A stretch of DNA of 64,000 nt from Paracoccus xiamenensis (GCF_011308835.1 NZ_JAAOHY010000001.1:992001-1056000), one strand, 5' to 3'; shown: positions 35,780 to 43,955, counted from the first letter of the stretch. Numbers and translations are program-made. The notes: generated by a model from the letters alone, not told the origin.

Positions 35780-36920
35780 TGTCGCGGCCCTGCGCGAGGG
35801 CAGAGGATCCCGGCGCGCGGCGCGGCACATAGCCGCCCCCGCGCGACGGATCCTCACCGCGCGCGATGGCGATGGCGTCGTCGGCCTCATAGGCTTCGAT
35901 GACGCGGGCGACCAGCGGGTGACGCACGACGTCCTTGGCGGTGAAATAGTTGAAGCTGATGCCCTTCACCCTGGCAAGGATGCGTTCGGCATCGACCAGC
36001 CCCGATTGCGTCCCGCGCGGCAGGTCGATCTGGCTGCGGTCGCCGGTGATGACCATGCGCGAGCCTTCGCCCAGACGGGTCAGAAACATCTTCATCTGCA
36101 TGGTCGAGGCATTCTGCGCCTCATCCAGCACCACGAAGGCATTGGACAGAGTGCGGCCGCGCATGAAGGCCAAGGGCGCGATCTCGATGCGCTTTTCCTC
36201 CATCAGCTTGGCCAGCTGCTTGCCGGGCAGAAAGTCGTTCAGCGCGTCGTAAAGCGGCTGCATGTAGGGGTCGACCTTTTCCTTCATGTCGCCGGGCAGA
36301 AAGCCCAGACGCTCGCCCGCTTCGACCGCCGGGCGTGACAGGATGATGCGGTCGACATGGCCGCCGATCAGCATGGTGACGCCGACCGCCACCGCCAGAT
36401 AGGTCTTGCCGGTGCCTGCAGGCCCGATCCCGAAGGCCATTTCATTGGCGAACAGGTTGCGGACATAGTCCTTCTGCGCATCGGTGCGCGGCTCAACCGT
36501 TTTCTTGCGGGTGCGCAGCTCGATCGGGCCGGTGCTGAACATCTCCAGCTGTTCGTCGGGCGACAGCGAGGCAGGCTCGGCATCTGGCCCCATGCGCAGG
36601 GCGGCGTCGATTTCGGCGCTGCCGACCGGGCGGCCCTGTTCGATGCGGGCGTAAAGCGCGCGCAACAGCTGGGCGGCGTCCGTCTGCGGCTGGGCGTCGC
36701 CCACCACGGCCAGCAGATTGCCCCGGCGCAGGATATGGACGCCAAGCGCGCCCTCGATCTGCGCGAGGTTGCGATCTGCCGGACCGCATAGCTCGATCAG
36801 CAGCCGGTTGTCGGGAAATTCAAGAAGCGTCTCGCCCTGCGATGCGGCGGTTGGCGCGGCGGTATCGGGTGAGGTCGGGGTCAGGCCCAATGAGTTCTCC
36901 GGGTTGGGTGTCCGTTCCAT
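35772..36920 (-). CDS. PhoH-like ATPase
   Basis: A 382-residue protein with the PhoH ATPase domain. The N-terminal about 110 residues carry a KH-like region (ALGVHILRRGNLLAVVG). Walker A is GPAGTGKT (166-173) and VVLDEAQNAS is Walker B. Members are often named YbeZ, interact with YbeY and have been linked to RNA metabolism. The C-terminus is Gly/Arg rich. It is first in the phoH-ybeY-corC operon. Confidence 0.93.
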   Translation of the reverse strand: MERTPNPENSLGLTPTSPDTAAPTAASQGETLLEFPDNRLLIELCGPADRNLAQIEGALGVHILRRGNLLAVVGDAQPQTDAAQLLRALYARIEQGRPVGSAEIDAALRMGPDAEPASLSPDEQLEMFSTGPIELRTRKKTVEPRTDAQKDYVRNLFANEMAFGIGPAGTGKTYLAVAVGVTMLIGGHVDRIILSRPAVEAGERLGFLPGDMKEKVDPYMQPLYDALNDFLPGKQLAKLMEEKRIEIAPLAFMRGRTLSNAFVVLDEAQNASTMQMKMFLTRLGEGSRMVITGDRSQIDLPRGTQSGLVDAERILARVKGISFNYFTAKDVVRHPLVARVIEAYEADDAIAIARGEDPSRGGGYVPRRAPGSSALAQGRDNG

Positions 36921-36985
36921 GGTGGGGTGCGCAGGGGATTAACACAAGGGCTAGCGTAACAAAGCACGCCTCTGTCGTAAAAGTT

Positions 36986-37714
36986 TTACGCCTGCCAGAT
37001 GCCGCGGATGAAGTTGTACAGATGCGGTTCGGTCGCCGCATCCATGGCCGAGACGTCGCCCTGCCACCAGACGCGGCCTTCCGCCAGCATGGCGACGCGG
37101 TCGCCGACGCTGCGCACCGTGGTCATGTCATGGGTGATGGTGATCGCGCTTGCCCCGGTTTCAGTGACAATGTCGCGGATCAGCGCGTTGATGCGCGCGG
37201 CCCGGATCGGATCAAGCCCGGTCGTCGGCTCGTCAAAGAAGATCACCTTCGGATCGGCGGCAATGGCGCGGGCAAGGCCGGCGCGCTTGGCCATGCCACC
37301 CGACAGCGCGGCCGGATGCAGGTCGGCGACCTCGGGGCCAAGGCCCACACGGGCCAGCTTTTCGATGGCGATCTCGCGCGCGCGGCGGTCGCCATGACTG
37401 CGGCGCAGGCGAAAGGCCACATTCTGCCAGACGGTCAGGCTGTCGAACAGCGCTGCGCCCTGAAACAGCATCCCGAACCCATCCAGAAAGGCCGGACGCC
37501 GGGCGGCATTCAGCGGCTGACCCTGCCACAGCACCTGCCCCGCATCGGGGCTTTCCAGCCCGAGAATGCACTTCAGCAGCACCGACTTGCCGGTGCCCGA
37601 CTGCCCGATCACCACGAGGCTTTCGCCCGGTGCCACCGCAAGATCGACCCCGTTCAGCACCTTCTGGGCGCCGAAGCTTTTGGTCAGCGCGCGGGTTTCA
37701 AGCACCGGGGTCAT
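36986..37714 (-). CDS. mlaF: ABC transporter ATPase MlaF
   Basis: A 242-residue ABC ATPase that starts at 37714 overlapping the mlaE stop (ATGA). Walker A is GQSGTGKS, the signature is LSGGMAKRAGLAR, and Walker B is VIFFDEPTTGLDP. Those sequences, and the preceding permease, mark MlaF of the retrograde phospholipid transport system that maintains outer-membrane asymmetry. MlaD, B and C are not encoded here. Confidence 0.92.
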   Translation of the reverse strand: MTPVLETRALTKSFGAQKVLNGVDLAVAPGESLVVIGQSGTGKSVLLKCILGLESPDAGQVLWQGQPLNAARRPAFLDGFGMLFQGAALFDSLTVWQNVAFRLRRSHGDRRAREIAIEKLARVGLGPEVADLHPAALSGGMAKRAGLARAIAADPKVIFFDEPTTGLDPIRAARINALIRDIVTETGASAITITHDMTTVRSVGDRVAMLAEGRVWWQGDVSAMDAATEPHLYNFIRGIWQA

Positions 37715-38478
37715 GCGAAAAACAGCCCGGTCAGCACGAAATTCGCCGCGAAGATGCCGACGGCGGCGACGACCACGGCGTATTTCGTGGCCCGTCCGAC
37801 GCCCGCCGCGCCGCGTCCGGCATTCATGCCGAACCAGCAGCCCGACAGCGCCACGATCAGCCCGAAGACGGCCCCTTTCAGCAGCCCTGAAATCACGTCC
37901 CAGCTTTCCAGAAAGGACCAACTGCCGTTGATATAGGCGGCAGAGGTAAAGCCCAGCGATTGCGTCCCCACGATCCAGCCGCCCATGATGCCGATCACGT
38001 CGCCCACGCCCACCAGCATCGGCACCGCCAGAATCGCCGCCCAGATGCGCGGGGTGACCAGGTGGTGGATCGGATTCGCCGACAGGGTCACCAGCGCGTC
38101 GATCTGTTCGGTCACCCGCATGGTGCCGATTTCGGCCGCGATGCTGGAGGCCACCCGCGCCGCCACCATCAGCCCGCCCAGCACCGGGCCAAGCTCTCGC
38201 GCCATGCCGATGGCGACCACGGCGGGCATGACATCACCGGCGGCGAAACGCTCGCCCCCCGAATACATCTGCAAGGCAAGGGCCGCGCCAGTAAACAGCG
38301 CCGTCAGCCCGACGACTGGCAGCGACAGCCAGCCGATCTGCACCAACTGGCGCAAGAATTCGCGCGGGTCCGGGACCGCGAACAGCCCGCGCGCCGCGAA
38401 AAGCGCGATCCGGCCGATGCCGCGCAGGGCCGCCAGGGCCAGCCGGCCCAGACCGGAGACGGGGGCCGTCAGGGTCAT
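37711..38478 (-). CDS. mlaE: ABC transporter permease MlaE
   Basis: A 255-residue MlaE/YrbE-type permease with about five or six membrane helices. Conserved segments are AARVASSIAAEIGTMRVTEQIDAL and PRIWAAILAVPMLV. It pairs with the downstream MlaF ATPase. The start overlaps the alr stop (ATGA). Confidence 0.93.
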   Translation of the reverse strand: MTLTAPVSGLGRLALAALRGIGRIALFAARGLFAVPDPREFLRQLVQIGWLSLPVVGLTALFTGAALALQMYSGGERFAAGDVMPAVVAIGMARELGPVLGGLMVAARVASSIAAEIGTMRVTEQIDALVTLSANPIHHLVTPRIWAAILAVPMLVGVGDVIGIMGGWIVGTQSLGFTSAAYINGSWSFLESWDVISGLLKGAVFGLIVALSGCWFGMNAGRGAAGVGRATKYAVVVAAVGIFAANFVLTGLFFA

Positions 38479-39503
38479 ACGGCGCTGCGCGAATAGCGGC
38501 GGCCAAGCCCGGTCAGCACCTCATAGCCGATGGTGCCCATGGCCTCGGCCACGGCATCGACGGGCTGCTGCGGGCAGATCAGGTCCAGCTCTGCCGGGAT
38601 CTCTGCCAGGGCCGAGACATCGACCGTGATCAGATCCATCGACACCCGCCCGACGATGGGGCAGCGGACATCACCCGCGAACAGGTCAATCCGCGGGCGC
38701 TGCCCGTCCGAGGACAGCGTCCGGTGCAAACCATCGGCATAGCCTGCCGCCACCGTGGCGATGCGGCAGGCGCGTTCGGCGGTCCAGGTGTTGGAATAGC
38801 CGGCCGTCTCGCCCGGGGCCACGTCGCGGGTCTGGATCACCGGAAGTGACAGGCGCACCACGGGGCGCGCATCGGCAAAGGGCATGCCGCCATACAGACC
38901 CACGCCGGGGCGTAGCAGATCAAAATGATATTCCGTCCCCAGCAGGATGCCGCCAGTTGCGGCAAAGCTGCGCGGAACGGTCACGCCCTCGGTCATCTCG
39001 CGGAAGGCCGCCAGCTGGCGCGGGTTCATCGGGTGGTCGGGCTCGTCCGCGCAGGCCAGATGCGACATCACCAGCGCGGGGCCGGCGGTCAGAATCTCGG
39101 CCTTCAGCGCCGCCCACTCGCCAGGCTCGAACCCCAGCCGGTTCATGCCGGTGTCCAGCTGGATCGCAAAAGGCTGACCGGGCCGGATGGCGCGATCGCG
39201 GAAATATTGCTCGGGGCTGTTCAGGACCGGGATGGCGTCGCCCAGATCGGCGCCTGCCATATGGCCCGACAGCACGAAAATACGCGGGCCGGGGCCAACG
39301 GCCGCGCGGACGGCACCGGCTTCGGACGCCAGCGCCACGAAGAAATCCGAGACCCCTTCCTGCGCAAGCGCCTGCGCCACCAGCCCTGCGCCCAACCCGT
39401 AACCATCCGCCTTGACCACGCCACCAGCGCGCGCCGAAGGCCCCAGCGCCGCAAGCGCGCGATAATTGGCCCGAAGGGCCCCGAGATCGATCTGCAATGC
39501 CAT
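38475..39503 (-). CDS. alr: Alanine racemase
   Basis: A 342-residue PLP enzyme making D-alanine for peptidoglycan. The PLP lysine is Lys31 in VVKADGYGLGA; the other catalytic residue is the tyrosine of GETAGYSNTW; and GRVSMDLITVDVS is conserved. The start at 39503 is chosen because MALQIDLGALRANYRAL matches the family. It leads an alr-mlaE-mlaF operon that ties wall precursor supply with lipid transport only by position. Confidence 0.94.
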   Translation of the reverse strand: MALQIDLGALRANYRALAALGPSARAGGVVKADGYGLGAGLVAQALAQEGVSDFFVALASEAGAVRAAVGPGPRIFVLSGHMAGADLGDAIPVLNSPEQYFRDRAIRPGQPFAIQLDTGMNRLGFEPGEWAALKAEILTAGPALVMSHLACADEPDHPMNPRQLAAFREMTEGVTVPRSFAATGGILLGTEYHFDLLRPGVGLYGGMPFADARPVVRLSLPVIQTRDVAPGETAGYSNTWTAERACRIATVAAGYADGLHRTLSSDGQRPRIDLFAGDVRCPIVGRVSMDLITVDVSALAEIPAELDLICPQQPVDAVAEAMGTIGYEVLTGLGRRYSRSAV

Positions 39504-39592
39504 GCCGCCGCTTTCCCCTATCATCCCGGCTTCGTCAAGGTGCGGCTGGTTTTGCGAAGCCCATGACTAGGCCAAACCTCACCGCGTGAAGC

Positions 39593-39926
39593 GGCACGAA
39601 GCTGGCTTTCGCTTACGGCGAGGCGACAGTGCCAAAGATCACCGTGATAACCCGCAAGGCATATGGCGATGCCTCTATCGTGATGTGTTCGAAACACTCG
39701 CGGGGTGGTCGCATTTATGCTCGGCCCATCGCGGAAATCGCTGTGTTGGGCGCTGGCGGACAGCGAACGCATGGCCGAACTGGCCTGCGACGACGAGATT
39801 CGCTTTGCCAACCCCTTCGCCGCCGAGCACGGTTTCATCGACGAAGCGATAATGTCCGGCAGCACGCGACGACGCACCGCGCGCACATTTGCCAGCATTC
39901 GAAACATATGGCAGGACAATCGATGA
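39593..39926 (+). pseudogene. pccB: Decayed pccB (propionyl-CoA carboxylase beta) 3' fragment
   Basis: The frame from 39593 encodes [18 protein letters not shown], then [17 protein letters not shown] and AEIAVLGAG, which matches the C-terminal third of acyl-CoA carboxylase beta subunits. In a different frame from about 39750 it continues with [20 protein letters not shown] and [15 protein letters not shown] up to a stop at 39926, the family's C-terminal end. So a stretch of the family sequence is deleted and a frameshift intervenes. Everything before the fragment, more than 300 residues, is missing. It cannot make a functional carboxyltransferase. Confidence 0.8.
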
Positions 39927-39948
39927 AAAAAATACGATAACCGCCACG

Positions 39949-40617
39949 ATGAAGTATTACTCGCTGCGCCTTGCCCTGCCTGTCCTGTTCTGCACCCTGA
40001 CCCTTCCTGCCCTTGCCGAAGACGTCACGCAGATGCCCCTGCCCGTGCCTTCCGGCCAGCCGATCTACTGGCAGGAAACCATCCATGGCGTCCCCGGCGT
40101 GCATGGCCTGACCTATCGCTTTCGCTTTGTCGCCCCTGACCTGGCCGATCTGGTGCCCTGGGCCGATACCGCCCCCATGGACGAATTGACCGAGGAAGAC
40201 ATGGCCGCGCTGGAGGATCTGGCCAATACCGAGGGCGATCCCGCGGCCTCGATTCTGGCCACAGCCGTCGGTGACGGGCTGATTTCCCAGCACGAACTAA
40301 ACCTGGCCCCGGTCATCTCGTTCCATGAGGCCGAGGAGGAGGCAGACGCCATCATTGCCGCCGAAATCGACGGCGAGGCGCTGCCCCCTGCCCCCGATAT
40401 TCTGGTGCAGGATCCGATGCATGACGATATCGTCTGGCTGTGCGAGAATTTCGTGCTTCCCCGCATCGCCAGCCCGGCCCCGAGGCCGACGGAAATCGTG
40501 ATCTCATTGTCAGACCGCCCGACGGCATCCGGCGATCTGGCCACCGGTGCAGTGCAGCTGTTCGAGGCCTTCAGCCTGCCCGCCGACCGCGATGAATGCA
40601 TCTGGGAGCCATTTTGA
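39949..40617 (+). CDS. DUF6497-like secreted protein
   Basis: A 222-residue protein starting at 39949 with a signal peptide (residues about 1-23, ending ALAE). No good ribosome site is visible. The mature part has GLTYRFRFVAPDL, a Glu/Asp-rich middle and two cysteines near the end (LCENFVLP and DECIWEPF). It resembles a Rhodobacteraceae periplasmic family I believe to be DUF6497. It starts 22 bases after the pccB remnant, where it also sits in relatives with an intact pcc locus, as far as I recall. Confidence 0.65.
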   Translation: MKYYSLRLALPVLFCTLTLPALAEDVTQMPLPVPSGQPIYWQETIHGVPGVHGLTYRFRFVAPDLADLVPWADTAPMDELTEEDMAALEDLANTEGDPAASILATAVGDGLISQHELNLAPVISFHEAEEEADAIIAAEIDGEALPPAPDILVQDPMHDDIVWLCENFVLPRIASPAPRPTEIVISLSDRPTASGDLATGAVQLFEAFSLPADRDECIWEPF

Positions 40618-40779
40618 TGCCTGATGCAAGCCTGCCACAGGTCGGCGGGGACGCGCCGATGGCCGCAAGGCCCGGCTACCGCAGGACCGGTTTCCCTCGT
40701 AAATTCAGCATGTCCGCGCATCCCGCGTGCCGACAATCGACAAAAAGGGGTAGTCAAACCCCTTATACAGGAGCAGACC

Positions 40780-40917
40780 ATGTCGAAGAAAATCGCGCTT
40801 GCCCTCATCGCCGTTGGTGTTCTGGCCGCATGCCAGCCGCGTCAGCCGGAAGTCATCACCACCCCGGCCCCCGTCTCGGTCGAGCCGGTCTACAATGGCA
40901 AATACGGCGCCAACTGA
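40780..40917 (+). CDS. 45-residue lipoprotein
   Basis: A 45-residue product with an AGGAG site upstream of the 40780 ATG. MSKKIALALIAVGVLAAC is a complete lipoprotein signal with LAAC lipobox (Cys18). The 28-residue mature part is Pro/Val rich. The function is unknown. It lies between the remnants of pccB and pccA. Confidence 0.75.
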   Translation: MSKKIALALIAVGVLAACQPRQPEVITTPAPVSVEPVYNGKYGAN

Positions 40918-41010
40918 TCTTGGCCAGTCACGGCGCGGGCGGCCAACTGCCCGCGCAACACGTGCCGGCATACGGCATGACCAACCGCAAGCATGGAACA
41001 GGGGCATGAC

Positions 41011-41430
41011 ATGCTGAAACATCGCGGATTTCCGTCCCGCCTACCCTCAAGCGATTACCAGTTCACGATTCGCCGCGCCAATCCGAAGGGCGCGACCAAG
41101 CTGGCTGCCCGCGAACGCTTTCGCGACCGCAGCGCCGCCGACCGCCGCGCCGATGCCGGTTTCCTGGCCGCGCTGATCAACCATTTCGGCGAGGAAGAAT
41201 TCGAACGTGGCAATCTGGACGCCGGCCGGCTGTCCTGGCTGCTGGGCCGCGAAGTGGTGGCGGTGGGCAAGCTGGACCCGACATCCTACGAACAGTTGTT
41301 CCGCCTCGACCTGAAGAAGGCCCAGGCCAATTTCCCCGAGATCTTCGCCGCAAACGAGGAAGATCTGGACGATGCTGGCGATGACTGGGACGACGATGAC
41401 GAGGATTGGGACGATGAGGATGACGCATAG
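41011..41430 (+). CDS. Hypothetical protein with extreme acidic C-terminus
   Basis: A 139-residue protein. It begins basic (MLKHRGFPSRLPSSDYQFTI), has a helical centre (ARERFRDRSAADRRADAGFL and FERGNLDAGRLSWLL), and ends in about 28 residues that are nearly all Asp, Glu and Trp. No domain is recognised. The basic/acidic polarity suggests binding of a basic partner or RNA mimicry, which is speculation. An upstream ATG at 40993 is possible. Confidence 0.65.
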   Translation: MLKHRGFPSRLPSSDYQFTIRRANPKGATKLAARERFRDRSAADRRADAGFLAALINHFGEEEFERGNLDAGRLSWLLGREVVAVGKLDPTSYEQLFRLDLKKAQANFPEIFAANEEDLDDAGDDWDDDDEDWDDEDDA

Positions 41431-41564
41431 GCGGTGAATTGCCGCCGGGTTCAATTTATTGCAATTTCACGGACTTGTCAGTTTCGCCCGGTGAACCGCT
41501 GTGGCAGATTGCGCGTTACAACATACACGCCCGAAAAGCGGGCTTTAGACAAAGGCAGTGTACT

Positions 41565-41798
41565 ATGCAGACCAAAACCTCTCTTCGCGTCGCAGGCGCC
41601 CTTTTTGCCGCGGTCGCGCTGTCGGCTTGCCAGCAAGGCTATGGCGGAACCGGCATGTCGCCGGACGCACAGCGCGCGCTGATCGGCGCTGGTGCAGGCG
41701 CCGTGGCCGCCAAGGCATTCGATGAAGACGTCGGCACCGGCGCAGTGCTCGGCGCAGCCGCTGGCGCGCTGTGCGACGACGCCCGCGTCTGCCAGTAA
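41565..41798 (+). CDS. Small glycine-zipper lipoprotein, first paralog
   Basis: A 77-residue lipoprotein: signal to LSAC (Cys22), a short linker, then a Gly/Ala zipper (RALIGAGAGAVAAKAF and GTGAVLGAAAGALCDDA) ending in a Cys-containing tail. Glycine-zipper segments insert in or associate with membranes. The next gene encodes a clear paralog, so this is a tandem duplication. Confidence 0.75.
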   Translation: MQTKTSLRVAGALFAAVALSACQQGYGGTGMSPDAQRALIGAGAGAVAAKAFDEDVGTGAVLGAAAGALCDDARVCQ

Positions 41799-41915
41799 TC
41801 CTGGCAGCAGGCTGAATAAAACCCATGTTGTCGCGGCTGCCGATGTGGCCGCGATGCGCAAATCCCAGGGTCGCAACCTTCACGTTCGCGACCCTCATAC
41901 GGAGCATGACAGACA

Positions 41916-42140
41916 ATGCATAAGCTCAAATTCGCAGGCATTGCCGCAGTTCTGGCGCTCGGCGTTGCCGGTTGCACCCAGAACATCAACCCGACCGATG
42001 TTGACCGCGCCGCAATCGGTGCCGCCACTGGTGCGACCATCGCCCATGTCGCCGGCAAGGATAGCAGCGATGTCCTGAAAGGTGCCGCCGCTGGTGCCGC
42101 CGCAGGTGCGGTCTGTAATGATGTCGGCTTCTGCCGCTGA
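41916..42140 (+). CDS. Small glycine-zipper lipoprotein, second paralog
   Basis: A 74-residue lipoprotein with a VAGC lipobox (Cys20), the linker and zipper (RAAIGAATGATIAHVAG and KGAAAGAAAGAVCNDVGFC) aligned with the upstream paralog, including the C-x-D...C end. The ribosome site is weak (GGAG about eleven bases off). It is followed by a terminator at 42187-42221. Confidence 0.75.
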   Translation: MHKLKFAGIAAVLALGVAGCTQNINPTDVDRAAIGAATGATIAHVAGKDSSDVLKGAAAGAAAGAVCNDVGFCR

Positions 42141-42186
42141 TCGTGACCCTGCCGTCGACACGATGCGTGTCGCAGGCATTCAAGTC

Positions 42187-42221
42187 AAAGCCGCCTCCGG
42201 CCCTGCCGCAGGCGGCTTTTT
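42187..42221 (+). terminator. Terminator after the lipoprotein pair
   Basis: A ten-base-pair stem (42187-42196 with 42210-42219) followed by a T-run. It lies directly before the pccA remnant. Confidence 0.85.
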
Positions 42222-42239
42222 CATGTCAGCATCGCTGCC

Positions 42240-42691
42240 ATTTTCCAGAAGATATGATCGCCAGTCGCGGCAAAATCGCCTGCCGCATCATTAAGCCAAC
42301 GCAAGACGGGATTGCGACCGTGGCGGCCATTCCGCGCGCGACCGAGACGCGGCTGGCGCGCGTGACGGTGGAAGCCCAGGCGCTGGTGGTGAGTGTCCAC
42401 AAGATCCCTCGGGGTTCCGGCTGCGCAGTTCTGGCGCGGGTATGCGGGAGCTGATTCGCACCCCGCGTGCCTGATTTTGCGCATTTGCTGCTGTGCCCAA
42501 TGCCGGGTCTGGTCACCGCCATTGCAGTCGCCGAGGGCGATACGCTAGAAATCGGGCAGTCCCTGGTCACCATCGAGGCGATGAAGATGGAAAACATCCT
42601 GCGCGCCGGACGCAAGGCCCGGGTCGCGAAGATCCGGCCGGCACTCGGCGACAGCCTCAGCGTCGACGACATCATCATGGAGCTCGACTGA
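42240..42691 (+). pseudogene. pccA: Decayed pccA (propionyl-CoA carboxylase alpha): N- and C-terminal pieces
   Basis: The 5' piece reads ATT-TTC-CAG-AAG-ATA, then lacks one base, then encodes IASRGKIACRIIK. Intact biotin carboxylases start with M-F-x-K-I-L-IANRGEIACRVIK, so the start ATG has become ATT and one base is gone. The 3' piece (42467-42691) encodes LLLCPMPGLVTAIAVAEGD, IEAMKMENIL with the biotinylated lysine, and a SVDDIIMELD end. About 550 central codons are missing. The open 3' piece of 74 codons begins at GTG without a ribosome site. Confidence 0.82.
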
Positions 42692-42695
42692 CCCG

Positions 42696-43265
42696 ATGCC
42701 GCCTTTCGACCAGATTCTGGCGCCGCAGGCCCAATCTGCCGTGATTGCCGGGTTTTTCCTGGCCATCGGCTGGTGGGTCGTCGCCTGGCAAAGCCGCAAG
42801 CGCGACCTCAAGCTGCGGGCTGAACGGGTGCGCGACGTGCAGCGTGCCCTGTTTGCCGAAATCCGCGCCTATCTGGCGGTGCTGGAACGCGACCACATCG
42901 CCGAATATGGTGCCGCCATCGCCACACGCGTGGAAACTGAACCTGGATATTTCCCCGTCATCCCGACCGAGCATAACGACGCCATTTTCCGCGCCATCGT
43001 CAGCGAGATTCACGTGCTGCCGCGCGATACGGTCGATCCGGTGGTGCTGTATTACAGTCAACTCAACGCGATCGGGGCGATGATCGCGGATCTGCGCTCG
43101 TTGGATACGGTCCGCATCGGCCCCGAGCGGGCGGCGGCAATGTATCGCGACTATATTTCAATGAAACTGGGCGCCATCGAACTCGGCGAGGCGGCCTTGG
43201 GTGCAATCCTGTCCAATATGGACGGGACGGGACGGCCTAGTAACCGGGACGAGGACCGGTTCTGA
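42696..43265 (+). CDS. Membrane-anchored hypothetical protein
   Basis: A 189-residue protein that begins four bases after the pccA remnant stop. One membrane helix (about residues 15-30, AVIAGFFLAIGWWVVAW) is followed by a basic turn and a long helical soluble domain. No domain is recognised. It may have been translated by coupling to pccA in the ancestor; no strong ribosome site is present now. Confidence 0.7.
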   Translation: MPPFDQILAPQAQSAVIAGFFLAIGWWVVAWQSRKRDLKLRAERVRDVQRALFAEIRAYLAVLERDHIAEYGAAIATRVETEPGYFPVIPTEHNDAIFRAIVSEIHVLPRDTVDPVVLYYSQLNAIGAMIADLRSLDTVRIGPERAAAMYRDYISMKLGAIELGEAALGAILSNMDGTGRPSNRDEDRF

Positions 43266-43299
43266 CCTTGATCGGCTTGGGCGCATAGATCGCGGACAT
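43237..43299 (-). CDS. Candidate 20-residue micro-ORF
   Basis: ATG at 43299 follows AAGGGAG. The frame encodes 20 residues (MSAIYAPKPIKV start, RPGY end) and overlaps the 3' end of the plus-strand gene. It lies downstream of a 16-base palindrome on its own strand. I cannot recognise it; a spurious ORF is possible. Confidence 0.3.
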   Translation of the reverse strand: MSAIYAPKPIKVRTGPRPGY

Positions 43300-43327
43300 G
43301 GCGAAGTCTCCCTTCTGACAATGCGTC

Positions 43328-43343
43328 ATTGGCATATGCCAAT
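43328..43343. promoter_or_regulatory. Perfect 16-base palindrome, possible operator
   Basis: ATTGGCATATGCCAAT is a perfect inverted repeat. A partial copy (AGGCATAT) follows about 20 bases on. It stands in the AT-rich stretch between the micro-ORF and the DUF4174 gene, where a repressor or activator could bind. Confidence 0.5.
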
Positions 43344-43421
43344 CTGCACATCTGCAAATATAGGCATATCGCCGCCATTTCGCAATCTTTCGGAATGATC
43401 GCGGTAAACAGGCCCTTACCG

Positions 43422-43955
43422 TCAGGGCAGGACGCCCATTCGGCCGATCTCCTCCCGCCGCAGCGGGAATTTGTCGATGGCGCGTGAAATCTCGCGCACG
43501 CTCCACGGTGCGGGCTTGCGCTGCTTGACCTGACCGTCCTTGTCCATGATCACCAGCGAAAAGCCGCGCGGATGCAATTGCCTGCGCCAGACGCTGGCGG
43601 CCGCTGGGTCGGTATCGGTGATGACAACCACGTCACGCTCGATCATTGGCGCAGGAAGATCCTGCAATGATCTGATCTGCAACAAAAAAGCCGGGTCTGC
43701 GGCAGTGTCGGCGAAAACGACGATGGGTCGGGCCTGCCACAGGAACTCCTCTGGCGTGGTGGTCGCGGCCTCCAGAATATGCAGGCCGCTGGCGGTCGCG
43801 GCGTCATTCGGCGCGGGATCGGGCCGCACTGCCTGCGCCGCATCGACATCCGCCGCCGAGGGCGGATTGACGCGCGACGGCGCGCTCATCTCTCGGCCCG
43901 GTCCCATTGCCGACACGGCCATGACCACCATCGTGATCGCAAACAGATTTTTCAT
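43422..43955 (-). CDS. DUF4174 family secreted protein
   Basis: A 177-residue protein starting at 43955 behind GAGGTGG. A signal peptide (about 1-20) precedes a Pro/Ala-rich linker and the DUF4174 domain from about residue 75. That domain has RPIVVFADTAADPAF, VVVITDTDP and GFSLVIMDKDGQVKQRKPAPW, a thioredoxin-like layout. In Rhodobacteraceae DUF4174 genes are often near propionyl-CoA carboxylase and methylmalonyl-CoA mutase, as I recall, which supports the reading of this region as a remnant of that locus. Confidence 0.8.
   Translation of the reverse strand: MKNLFAITMVVMAVSAMGPGREMSAPSRVNPPSAADVDAAQAVRPDPAPNDAATASGLHILEAATTTPEEFLWQARPIVVFADTAADPAFLLQIRSLQDLPAPMIERDVVVITDTDPAAASVWRRQLHPRGFSLVIMDKDGQVKQRKPAPWSVREISRAIDKFPLRREEIGRMGVLP

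Noticed and set aside
39586..39852. Separate small gene in the pccB remnant
   Set aside because: It is in a frame that does not match any family; the matching frame is the one read as the pccB fragment.
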